Assembly (NCBI GenBank): GCA_031263835.1
Contig: JAISEZ010000258.1
Location: 1 to 7,105, forward strand
Source of the DNA: Tannerella sp.
GTDB taxonomy: Bacteria > Bacteroidota > Bacteroidia > Bacteroidales > Tannerellaceae
DNA length: 7,105 nt
Reading direction: 5' to 3'
Under the pieces are notes generated by a model. The model saw nothing but the letters and a program-made list of their open reading frames with translations. It had not been told where the DNA came from and did not search any database. A program made the translations under genes and the position numbers. Shown here in pieces: positions 1 to 6,640 of the stretch (positions within the stretch are counted from its first letter, which is position 1; the number at the start of each line of letters is the position of its first letter).

Positions 1-43
1 GCAGGGGGGAGGACACGCGCGCAGTATATTTGCTATCCGCTCG

Positions 44-84
44 AAAAAAGCAAACCGGAAAATGTTCACACACTTTCCGGCTTT
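44..84 (-). terminator. Candidate rho-independent terminator, leftward
   Basis: Read on the minus strand, CCGGAAA (80-74) pairs perfectly with TTTCCGG (61-55) around a 12-base loop, and the stem is followed at once by a T-rich run (TTTGC then six T, 54-44). This is the usual layout of an intrinsic terminator. It lies about 210 bp beyond the czcC stop with no gene between, so it could end the efflux transcript. It could equally be an attenuator in the leader of a leftward gene beyond the window. The stem is short and the T-run is interrupted by GC, so the call is tentative. Confidence 0.45.
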
Positions 85-93
85 AGAGAGAGT

Positions 94-122
94 GAATTTA
101 AAGAGTATAAATCTTTAAATTC
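94..122. repeat. Perfect 11-bp inverted repeat, 7-base spacer
   Basis: GAATTTAAAGA (94-104) and TCTTTAAATTC (112-122) are exact reverse complements separated by GTATAAA. The dyad is AT-rich, so it would make a weak RNA hairpin; as DNA it resembles a two-half-site operator. It lies just downstream, in leftward reading, of the promoter-like box at 127-134, about where a transcript would begin. What binds here, if anything, cannot be told. Confidence 0.6.
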
Positions 123-126
123 GGCG

Positions 127-134
127 CAAAGATA
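127..134 (-). promoter_or_regulatory. Promoter-like -7 box (TATCTTTG), leftward
   Basis: The minus strand reads TATCTTTG followed by CGCC, matching the Bacteroidota -7 consensus TAnnTTTG. No TTTG or TTG is found at the expected 19-21 bp upstream, so only half of the promoter is present. If real, it would drive a leftward gene beyond position 1 whose leader would include the inverted repeat at 94-122 and the hairpin at 55-80. A second box, TATATTTG at 25-32 on the plus strand, also lacks a -33 partner. Confidence 0.3.
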
Positions 135-280
135 GAAAGAATTTCACGAAACAGGAGAGGCATATCTGAAGAAAAAAATCATGCGGGAAGAAAGTTTCTG
201 CACGGCCACGCTTGCATACTTCGGCAACCCCGAACATGAAAATAGCCCTTATGGGAAAACACCGCCGCCCCGCCGACAAC
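135..280. other. Intergenic spacer, no gene recognised
   Basis: This is the 3' flank of czcC in leftward reading. I see no RNA gene, recognisable protein or strong hairpin. The only small dyads are CCCTTATGGG (249-258) and AGAAAGTTTCT (189-199), both too weak to be called terminators. A 40-codon minus-strand frame (115-237) exists but has no support. Confidence 0.5.
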
Positions 281-308
281 CATTAACCGTTAACCGTTAA
301 CCATTAAC
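281..308. repeat. Heptamer tandem repeat at the czcC 3' end
   Basis: Four contiguous 7-bp units of the form C[A/G]TTAAC: CATTAAC at 281, CGTTAAC at 288 and 295, CATTAAC at 302. A degenerate unit (CACTTAT) follows at 309-315. On the minus strand the unit reads GTTAA[C/T]G. The repeat overlaps the end of czcC: the stop codon TAA (290-292) and the codons for the last residues (L-M-V-N-G) lie within it. The same heptamer appears next to the rnr stop at 6971-7005. Confidence 0.85.
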
Positions 309-1573
309 CACTTATCACTGTCCACGGCTGAGAGTTCGGCGAACGCTATCTGGAAGTCGCGTTCCGTTTCCAGCGTCCGGCGAATGGCGTCATAATACAG
401 ACCTGTTTCCACCAGATAGTCCAGCAGCGAAATTTCGCCGGCATCCAGCGCTTTTTTCAACAGTTCCGTATGGTTTGACGCGTCGAGCGCCCGGCGGTAA
501 CCTTCCGCCGTGAGGCGCAACCCGGCGGCACGGCTGTAGAGCGCTTGCAGGCGATTGCGAAACTGTTCCTCGCGGTCGGCCTGCCGGGATTCGGCCGCAC
601 GGACGGCCGCACGCGCCTGACGGACACGGTTTTTGTTCTCCCACAAAGGAATGGAAACGCCCAGCGTAAGACCCTGATACTGCTGTCCGACCACTTTCTC
701 GCTCATGTAGCCGGCCGAAAATACGGGCAGGTTGGCGGCTTTGTTCAGGCTGACCTGCTGCCGGCTGAGGGCCGTTTCCTGCCGGGCACAGGCCAGCGCG
801 GGATACTGCTGTTCCACCCGGGCGTACCACCCGTCAAAATCCGGCGGGAAAGCGACTTCGCCGTACCGGTCGTCCTCCAGACTTATTTCCGTTCCGCCGT
901 TCAGCCGCTTGAGTTCGGCGCGCAGCGCGTCGCGCTCGACTTCCACGCGCCGAAATTCACCCTCCGCAGCCGCGAGGTTCAACAGCACCTTGTTGTACTC
1001 CGGCCGGCTGATGTCGCCCTGTTCCAGTCGCGTTTTGTAGCCCTCCGCTATCGCCGCGGCATGGCCCAGACGCACGCTCAGTTCCCTGTACAGCGCGTTG
1101 CAGTAAATCAGTTCCAGGCAGTAAACGCGGGCTTTCAGCAGCAGCGCCATCCGCTCCGAACGGTATTGCAGCCCGGCCAGACTGTTCTGTCCGGCGGCCA
1201 TGCGGCTTTTCATGCCCGTCAGGGTGGGAATGTCAAAGGTCTGGGTGACGCTCAGGTCTGTCCGGCGACCGATGCCGCCCGGATTGCCCCACAGACGGGC
1301 ATACGATATTTCCGGGCCGGCAAGGTAGATGCCGGTACGGTTTTCCAGTTTCTGCGCTTCTGTCTGCTCGCGCAAAGCGTTCAGCGTCGTGTTGCTGGCC
1401 TCAATCTCCTTCAGTACGGCGTCCACTCCGCGCTGCGCCGTGGCCATTCCGCCTCCCGACAGGAAGACGCAAAGGATATACAGTGTAACGGGTATCATAC
1501 GGCGCATAATGCGCGACGTACCCCGGTTTTTGCTTTTGTCCGCGCGCTGCGCAGACGGTTTCAATCGTTTCAT
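290..1573 (-). CDS. czcC: Outer-membrane efflux channel, TolC/CzcC family
   Basis: This 427-residue protein has the length and layout of a TolC-like outer-membrane factor, which forms the exit duct of a tripartite efflux pump. A basic N-terminal stretch precedes a hydrophobic segment (residues 27-41) and a signal-peptidase site A-T-A before Q47. Two OEP halves follow, roughly 50-230 and 245-415, each rich in alanine, glutamine and arginine heptads expected of the periplasmic helical barrel; GVSIPLWENKN (305-315) and LDAGEISLLDYL (376-387) are typical motifs of the second half. The ATG at 1573 overlaps the czcA stop as ATGA, which favours translational coupling, and GGAA lies just upstream. 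ATG codons at residues 23 and 26 would give a tidier signal peptide and remain alternative starts. The final residues are encoded by a heptamer repeat. Family is secure; the metal is not, and the symbol is by analogy. Confidence 0.88.
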   Translation of the reverse strand: MKRLKPSAQRADKSKNRGTSRIMRRMIPVTLYILCVFLSGGGMATAQRGVDAVLKEIEASNTTLNALREQTEAQKLENRTGIYLAGPEISYARLWGNPGGIGRRTDLSVTQTFDIPTLTGMKSRMAAGQNSLAGLQYRSERMALLLKARVYCLELIYCNALYRELSVRLGHAAAIAEGYKTRLEQGDISRPEYNKVLLNLAAAEGEFRRVEVERDALRAELKRLNGGTEISLEDDRYGEVAFPPDFDGWYARVEQQYPALACARQETALSRQQVSLNKAANLPVFSAGYMSEKVVGQQYQGLTLGVSIPLWENKNRVRQARAAVRAAESRQADREEQFRNRLQALYSRAAGLRLTAEGYRRALDASNHTELLKKALDAGEISLLDYLVETGLYYDAIRRTLETERDFQIAFAELSAVDSDKWLMVNG

Positions 1574-4500
1574 ATTTCCGAATGTCTGGTTTTAAACTTT
1601 GAATGTTGAATCATTTCATGTACGGCCGGGATGACAAAGGCATTCAACAGCGTGGAGGTCAGCAGACCGCCAAGAATGACTTTGGCCATCGGGCTTTGAA
1701 TTTCATTTCCGGGCAACTCGCTGCCGAGCGCCAGGGGCAGGAGCGCCAGCGCCGAAGTGAGGGCGGTCATCAGAATCGGGTTCAGGCGGTCCAGAGAGCC
1801 TCGCAGGATGCTTTCACGCGCCGCGCATCCTTCACCCTGCAGGTCGTTGTAGCGGGAAATCAGCAGCATCCCGTTCCGCGTGGCAATCCCGAACAGGGAG
1901 ATGAACCCGATGATGGCGGGAATGCTGAGCATGCCTCCGGTGAAGAAGAGAATCAGCACGCCCCCGATAATGGCCAGCGGGAGGTTCAGCAGGATGACGA
2001 CCGACTGGGCGACGCTCCTGAACTGGCCGAACAGCAGCAAAAAGATGACCAGTATGGCGAATACGGAGGCGACGGACAGGAGGCGCGAAGCGGTTTGTTC
2101 GCTCTCGAACTGTCCGCCGTATTCAACGTAATAGCCTTCCGGCAGGGTGATTCCGGACTCGATTCGCCGGCGAATGTCGTTCACCGCCCCGCGCAGGTCG
2201 CGTCCGTCCACGTTGGCCGAAACGACCATCTTGCGCACCACGTTCTCGCGGTTAATCACATCCGGCCCGGCCGCCGTCCTGACGTCGGCAATGTAGTCCA
2301 GCGGAATCTTCCGGCCGCCGGCGTCCACCGTCAGGTTTCGGACCGCTTCGGCCGTCCCGCGGTTTGCCTCGTTTACTTTCAGCGTCAAATCGAACACCCT
2401 GTTACCTTCATACACCTGCGATACGACTTCGCCGGCCAGCATGACGCGGATGATTTCCGCAAATTCGGGCAGCGAAACGCCATACCGGGCCAGCATCTCG
2501 CGTTTCGGACGGATGAGGAGCTGCGGACGTTCCACCTGCTGCTCCACGTTCAGGTCGGCCAGGCCCTCCACATCCCCGATGGCCGTTTTGATACGGTTGC
2601 CCAGGGCAAACATCGTGTTCAGGTCAACGCCGAAAAGCTTGATGGCAATGTTGGCTTTCGTGCCGGAGAGCATGTGGTCAATCCGGTGCGAAATGGGCTG
2701 CCCGATTTCAATGTTGGCTCCGGGTATCACCGCCAGCTTTTCCCTCACCTCCGCCATGAGCGCTTCTTTGGAACGCCTGCCGGTCACAAAGGGCGCCTCA
2801 ATCTCCGACACGTTCACGCCGAAGGAATGTTCGTCCAGTTCGGCGCGTCCGGTTTTGCGTCCGACGGTTTGAATCTCCGGCACGTCGAGCAGCAGCGTTT
2901 CCGCAAGACGGCCAATCCTGTCCGACTCTTCCAGCGAAATACCCGGAAGCGTGCTCACCTTGACGGTAAACGAGCCTTCGTTGAACGGCGGCAGGAAACT
3001 CCGCCCCAGCGTGAAGAACATGGCAAGGGTTGCAGCCAGGGCGACGCCCGTCCCCGCCAGTACGCTTCGCTTGTGACACAGCGTCCATTCCAGCGCCCTG
3101 CCGTATCCCTTCTTCATGTGACGAATCAAAAACGGTTCCCCGTCCGGGGAAGCGAGCAGGCGGAACCGGCCGGACGTCTTCTTCCGTTCCCGGCCCAGCA
3201 GATAGCTGCACAGCACGGGCGTCAGCGTGAGCGCCACAACGGTCGAGGCAAACAGCGCCACAATGAACGTAATCCCCAGCGGGGCCAGCATCCGGCCTTC
3301 CATTCCCGGCAGGAAAAACAACGGTACAAAACCGGCAATGATGATTAGCGTCGAGTTCAGGATAGGCATCCGCACCTCCTTCGAAGCTTCGAAAACGACC
3401 GCCTTCAACGCCTTTCGTTCGTCCGGCGGCTTCTGCCGGTTTTCACGGAGGCGTTTATACACGTTTTCAACATCGACAATGGCGTCGTCCACCAGCGCGC
3501 CGATGGAAATCGCCATGCCTCCCAGACTCATGGTGTTCAGCGTCAGTCCCATTGTTTTCAGGGTGATGATGGACACCAGCAGCGAGAGCGGAATGGCAAC
3601 CAGGGAAATCACGGTGGTACGCACATTCATCAGAAAGAGAAACAGCACGATGACCACAAAAATACTGCCTTCGTAGAGCGACTTCTGCACGTTGCTGATG
3701 GCGCTTTCGATGAAACGCGACTGGCGGAAAATATCCGTAGAGACACGCACGTCTCCGGGAAGCGTGCGCTGCAGGCCAGCCAGGGCGTCTTCCAGCTTCG
3801 CCGTCAGCTTGAGCGTGTTGACCTCCGGCTGCTTGGTGACGGTCATCAGCACGGCCGGCTTGCCGTCGTTGGACGCGACGCCCAGCCGGGGCGCCCTGTT
3901 TCCCGTCTTTACCTCGGCAATGTCGTCCAGCAAAACGGACGCGTTTCCGGCCCGCCTGACGACCGTCCCGGCCAGCGCCGAAACGTCGTTCGTTGCAATC
4001 ATGCCGCGGATGATATACTCGTTGCCGTACTCATACAGCACGCCGCCCGAAGCATTGCGGTTCATCTCCTTCACGGCGTTGAGCGCCTCGTCCAGTCCCA
4101 CGCCGAAATGTTTCATTCTGGCGGGATTCAGCAAAATCTGGTACTCCCTGATGTCGCCGCCAATCACGCTCACCTGCGCCACGCCACCCGTAGCAAGCAG
4201 CCTCGGACGAACCGTCCAGTCGGCCAGCGTCCGCAAGTCCTGCAGCGACGTCGTGTCGGTCGTCAGACCGATAATCAGCACCTCGCCCAGGATGGACGAC
4301 TGCGGCCCCAGCGTCGGATTGCCCACGCCCGGCGGCAGCGCTTCGCCCACGACAGCCAGTTTTTCCGATACAATCTGACGGGCGCGGTAAATATCCGTTC
4401 CCCAGTTAAATTCGACCCACGCGACGGAAAATCCGGTCGTGGACGACGAACGCACGCGGCGGACGTCCGTCGCTCCGTTCAGCGCTGTCTCCACCGGAAA

Positions 4501-4698
4501 GGTGACAAGCCGTTCCACTTCTTCCGGCGCCATGCCGCTGGCCTCCGTCATGACGACGACCGTGGGGGCGTTCAGGTCGGGAAAGACGTCCACTTCCATA
4601 TCCGTCGCGGTATATACGCCGGCAACGGTCAGCAGCGCCGCTCCAATCAGGACAACCAGCCGGTTGTCCAGCGAAAATTTGATGATTCTGTTCAGCAT
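1570..4698 (-). CDS. czcA: Heavy-metal efflux RND permease, CusA/CzcA family
   Basis: A 1042-residue inner-membrane proton/cation antiporter, full length for the HME-RND family. TM1 lies at about 13-30, followed by the first periplasmic porter domain (about 35-335), TM2-TM6 (about 343-500), a cytoplasmic loop (about 501-540), TM7 (about 545-565), the second porter domain (about 568-870) and TM8-TM12 (about 873-1025). TM4 carries SIGALVDDAIVDVEN (398-412), with Asp404/405 where family members have the proton-relay aspartate. STLPGIS (582-588) and HRIDHMLSG (671-679) match conserved porter-domain segments. By motif alignment, the CusA relay residues Glu939 and Lys984 correspond to Arg941 and an aliphatic residue here, and the first methionine of the CusA copper triad is absent. 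A Cu(I)/Ag(I) role is therefore doubtful and divalent metal more likely. The gene starts 24 bp after czcB with an A-rich, SD-poor leader, and its stop overlaps the czcC start. The C-terminal tail (SKFKTRHSEI) looks added. Confidence 0.93.
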   Translation of the reverse strand: MLNRIIKFSLDNRLVVLIGAALLTVAGVYTATDMEVDVFPDLNAPTVVVMTEASGMAPEEVERLVTFPVETALNGATDVRRVRSSSTTGFSVAWVEFNWGTDIYRARQIVSEKLAVVGEALPPGVGNPTLGPQSSILGEVLIIGLTTDTTSLQDLRTLADWTVRPRLLATGGVAQVSVIGGDIREYQILLNPARMKHFGVGLDEALNAVKEMNRNASGGVLYEYGNEYIIRGMIATNDVSALAGTVVRRAGNASVLLDDIAEVKTGNRAPRLGVASNDGKPAVLMTVTKQPEVNTLKLTAKLEDALAGLQRTLPGDVRVSTDIFRQSRFIESAISNVQKSLYEGSIFVVIVLFLFLMNVRTTVISLVAIPLSLLVSIITLKTMGLTLNTMSLGGMAISIGALVDDAIVDVENVYKRLRENRQKPPDERKALKAVVFEASKEVRMPILNSTLIIIAGFVPLFFLPGMEGRMLAPLGITFIVALFASTVVALTLTPVLCSYLLGRERKKTSGRFRLLASPDGEPFLIRHMKKGYGRALEWTLCHKRSVLAGTGVALAATLAMFFTLGRSFLPPFNEGSFTVKVSTLPGISLEESDRIGRLAETLLLDVPEIQTVGRKTGRAELDEHSFGVNVSEIEAPFVTGRRSKEALMAEVREKLAVIPGANIEIGQPISHRIDHMLSGTKANIAIKLFGVDLNTMFALGNRIKTAIGDVEGLADLNVEQQVERPQLLIRPKREMLARYGVSLPEFAEIIRVMLAGEVVSQVYEGNRVFDLTLKVNEANRGTAEAVRNLTVDAGGRKIPLDYIADVRTAAGPDVINRENVVRKMVVSANVDGRDLRGAVNDIRRRIESGITLPEGYYVEYGGQFESEQTASRLLSVASVFAILVIFLLLFGQFRSVAQSVVILLNLPLAIIGGVLILFFTGGMLSIPAIIGFISLFGIATRNGMLLISRYNDLQGEGCAARESILRGSLDRLNPILMTALTSALALLPLALGSELPGNEIQSPMAKVILGGLLTSTLLNAFVIPAVHEMIQHSKFKTRHSEI

Positions 4699-4722
4699 TT
4701 TAATCGAATGAGAAATAATACA

Positions 4723-5853
4723 TCAATGATTATGAGCTTCACCTTCGGGAATCATGCCTGTCGCGGCCGCCAGCTTCAGCTGATACGCGCCCTCCGTCAC
4801 CAGCGCGTCACCCTCTTTCAGTCCGTCGAGCGCCAGTATCCGTTCCCCGTCGCTTGCGCCGAGCGTCACCTCCCGACGCATGTAGCCTTCCTCATCCAGC
4901 CGGAGATAGACGAAATAGAGTCCCTGCTCCTCCGTGACGGCCGAAACGGGAACGGTAATCACCTGTTCCTGCGGTTCGGCAATCAGGTACACTTCCGAAA
5001 AGGCGCCGGGCAGGAAATCGCCCGTATTGTCAAACTCGAACGTGACGGGGACATAGAAGGACGACGGCCCCGCCGCCTTTCCGAACGACAGCAGGCGGCC
5101 GTTCATGCCGGACAGCTTGTACAGCGTATCGTCGCCGGACATTTTGAAGTTGGCGCTGCGGACGCGCCGGAGTTCCCGGTAATATTTCCCCGGGACGTCC
5201 ACCTTCAACTGCAAACGCCGGCTCTGCGAAATAACGGCCACGGGCTGCCCCACGGCCACGTATTCGCCCTGTCCGACCAGCCGCTGCCTGATAAATCCGC
5301 CGATGGGCGTCGTCACCCGGACGCCTTCCGGGGAATGGCCTGCGGCCTGCGCTTCATAGACGGTTTTGGCCGTTTCATAGCGCAGGCGCGTCTGTTCAAA
5401 TTCCTTCGCCGAGATAATCTGTTCCCTGACCAGCTCTTCCGCCCGGCGGTATTCCTTCAGCGCCGTTTCATAAGCGATTTTCGCTTTCACGCCGGGGTCG
5501 CCTTCCGGCAGATTGCCCGCAGCAATACGGACAATCGTCTCGCCGGACTTCACCGCCGTACCGTCGGTAATGGAGGGGTTTGCGAAGGAAACAATCCCGT
5601 TGGCCGTGGCCGCAAGCGTGACCTCTCCGCCCTGCGGCGACAGGATTTCTCCGCCGGTCTTAATCACCCAGCTGAACGTTCCCCGTGCCACGGTTTCTAC
5701 TTTTAAACCCACCGCTTCGGCCTGTTCGCGGGAAAAGTGGATTTCGTCCGAATGTTCTTCGGTTTCCCGGCCTGTTTCATGTGAGTGACCTTCGCCGGCA
5801 CATCCGGCCAGATTAATCATCAACAAACAGGCGCATATAATATCTGTTTTCAT
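4723..5853 (-). CDS. czcB: Efflux periplasmic adaptor lipoprotein, CzcB family
   Basis: A 376-residue membrane-fusion protein linking the RND pump to the outer-membrane channel. The chosen ATG (5851-5853) has AAAGGA seven bases upstream and opens directly into a lipoprotein signal with lipobox LAGC (Cys18), so the mature protein would be lipid-anchored in the periplasm. A His/Glu-rich stretch after the cysteine (HSHETG, then EEHSDEIH, residues 23-39) and a terminal HNH are candidate metal ligands. The barrel-sandwich halves lie near 75-110 and 175-210, enclosing a helical hairpin (about 120-170); a beta-barrel (about 215-295) and a membrane-proximal domain (about 298-370, starting VITVPVSAV) complete the family layout. 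The frame continues 37 codons further upstream, but that part is only translated octamer repeat, so the longer start is rejected. A 232-bp repeat-filled gap separates it from the upstream gene. Confidence 0.92.
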   Translation of the reverse strand: MKTDIICACLLMINLAGCAGEGHSHETGRETEEHSDEIHFSREQAEAVGLKVETVARGTFSWVIKTGGEILSPQGGEVTLAATANGIVSFANPSITDGTAVKSGETIVRIAAGNLPEGDPGVKAKIAYETALKEYRRAEELVREQIISAKEFEQTRLRYETAKTVYEAQAAGHSPEGVRVTTPIGGFIRQRLVGQGEYVAVGQPVAVISQSRRLQLKVDVPGKYYRELRRVRSANFKMSGDDTLYKLSGMNGRLLSFGKAAGPSSFYVPVTFEFDNTGDFLPGAFSEVYLIAEPQEQVITVPVSAVTEEQGLYFVYLRLDEEGYMRREVTLGASDGERILALDGLKEGDALVTEGAYQLKLAAATGMIPEGEAHNH

Positions 5854-5889
5854 TTTTTTCCTTTCTTGATATTGATACGTAATAATAAT
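5854..5889 (-). promoter_or_regulatory. czcB translation-initiation region
   Basis: On the minus strand an AT-rich stretch leads to AAGAAAGGAAAAAA immediately before the ATG. The AAAGGA is the clearest ribosome-binding site in the window and decides the czcB start at 5853 over the in-frame upstream alternative at 5964. A short run of AAT triplets (about 5881-5889) marks its border with the octamer repeat. Confidence 0.6.
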
Positions 5890-6069
5890 AATGTGAGAAT
5901 GTGATAATGTGAGAATATGCCAATGTGGGAATTCATTTTCACGTTGGCTTTGAAAACAGGCCAATATATCAATATATATTTAATGTGGGAATGTGGGAAT
6001 ATGTCAATGTGTCATTTCATTTTCACATTGGCTTATTGCCTCATTGCCTCATTCTCTTATTGGCTTATG
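5890..6069. repeat. Octamer repeat tract with hairpins, czcB leader
   Basis: Between the first and second operon genes the DNA runs in an 8-bp rhythm. Block A has five units AATGTGNN/AATATGNN in register (5890-5929). Block B has four such units (5982-6013), a centre ATTTCATT, then six units in the opposite orientation (TTCACATT, GGCTTATT, GCCTCATT twice, CTCTTATT, GGCTTATG; 6022-6069). Segments 5909-5950 and 5993-6034 are direct copies, 36 of 42 bases identical, 84 bp apart. Each holds a 7-bp stem: CAATGTG (6005-6011) with CACATTG (6024-6030) is perfect, and 5921-5927 with 5940-5946 has one G-T pair. The tract would be transcribed within the operon mRNA. Similar AATGTG-type repeats occur, to my recollection, between genes of other Bacteroidales; I could not check this. 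Confidence 0.8.
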
Positions 6070-6085
6070 TTTCCGCGTTTCTCAA

Positions 6086-6517
6086 TCAGGAAAGAGCGGG
6101 AGGAGCGCGTAAGCCGTTGAAGCTGTTTAAAAGGACGGATGAATAGAAGACGGCGCCGTCTCCGTATGGAAGTAGCCCGGCGAATAACGGTTGTGCATTG
6201 ACAGCCGATTCGTTTGTCCGGAGGTAAACAGGCGAAAATTGATTAAACGTGTGACTGCGGTCGCACGGAACGATTTTGCATTTGATTTCGTTCCTGACTT
6301 CGGAAACGACGTATTTCGTTTTGAGGATACAGAACATTTCTCCGTCGGAAGAATGATTATGTCCCGTATGTTCGTCGTTGAGCATGCCGTCCTGCTCGCA
6401 GCGCTCCATCACGAGACAGAATATCCGGTCGTAATGGTGGTGATGCGGCACAAACGTAGATGCCAGCAATAACAGCGTGGACACTACAATAAATCCTGTG
6501 GACAGTACCCGTTTCAA
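6086..6517 (-). CDS. Small secreted His/Cys-rich protein, efflux-linked (DUF6769-like)
   Basis: A 143-residue protein starting at TTG (6515-6517) with AGG eight bases upstream; no in-frame ATG is available before the upstream stop at 6530-6532, and the signal peptide begins at once. Lys2/Arg3 and a hydrophobic core (about 8-22) form a Sec signal, and VPHHHH (23-28) follows. The remainder carries many potential metal ligands: Cys34, Cys40, His50, His53, His55, Cys63, Cys80, Cys85 and His89, including HTGHNH (50-55). It is the first gene after the operon promoter and is followed by czcB. It resembles small Bacteroidales proteins annotated as DUF6769 that I recall near such pumps, but the assignment is from memory. 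A periplasmic metal-binding or sensing accessory is a fair inference; no enzyme motif is seen. Confidence 0.72.
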   Translation of the reverse strand: MKRVLSTGFIVVSTLLLLASTFVPHHHHYDRIFCLVMERCEQDGMLNDEHTGHNHSSDGEMFCILKTKYVVSEVRNEIKCKIVPCDRSHTFNQFSPVYLRTNESAVNAQPLFAGLLPYGDGAVFYSSVLLNSFNGLRAPPALS

Positions 6518-6541
6518 CTTACCTGCAAATTAAATTGGGCG

Positions 6542-6573
6542 CAAATATACGGCATATTATGCGAAAATCCAAA
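6542..6573 (-). promoter_or_regulatory. Bacteroidota-type promoter of the efflux operon
   Basis: The minus strand has TTTG (6573-6570), a 20-bp spacer and TATATTTG (6549-6542), matching the Bacteroides primary-sigma consensus TTTG / TAnnTTTG with correct spacing. Transcription would start near 6535, giving a leader of roughly 18 bases before the TTG start at 6517. It is the only complete promoter found and no other lies between the four genes, so it probably drives the whole operon. The repeat cassette ends at 6598, about 24 bp upstream of the -33 element. No clear operator dyad overlaps the core boxes. Confidence 0.75.
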
Positions 6574-6597
6574 TCCGGAAGGGAAAAGGGGTGCATT

Positions 6598-6637
6598 TTT
6601 TGGAAACAGGATGGCATCCGGCAAACGGTTATAATCT
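6598..6637 (+). repeat. Left inverted arm of the cassette
   Basis: The arm starts TTTTGGAAACA, continues with the short dyad GGATG-G-CATCC, then GCATCCGGC, AACGG and ends TTATAATCT. Compared with the reverse complement of the right arm, it differs at four positions and lacks three bases of the AACGGCCGTT palindrome. Confidence 0.8.
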
Positions 6638-6640
6638 CCC

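Noticed and set aside
1..135. Possible C-terminal end of a plus-strand gene (open from position 1 to TAG at 133-135)
   Set aside because: The 44 residues resemble no family I know and the stretch contains two dyads and a -7-like box, so chance is more likely.
115..237. A 40-codon minus-strand frame with AAGGG upstream of its ATG
   Set aside because: The peptide has no recognisable feature and the frame runs over the promoter-like box and inverted repeat.
545..1609. Long plus-strand frames opposite czcC, czcA and czcB
   Set aside because: They are antisense shadows in GC-rich coding DNA, with no recognisable domain, while the minus strand encodes clear efflux proteins.
5854..5964. A 37-codon upstream extension of czcB
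   Set aside because: The extension is translated octamer repeat, and the ATG at 5853 has a good AAAGGA site and begins a complete lipoprotein signal.
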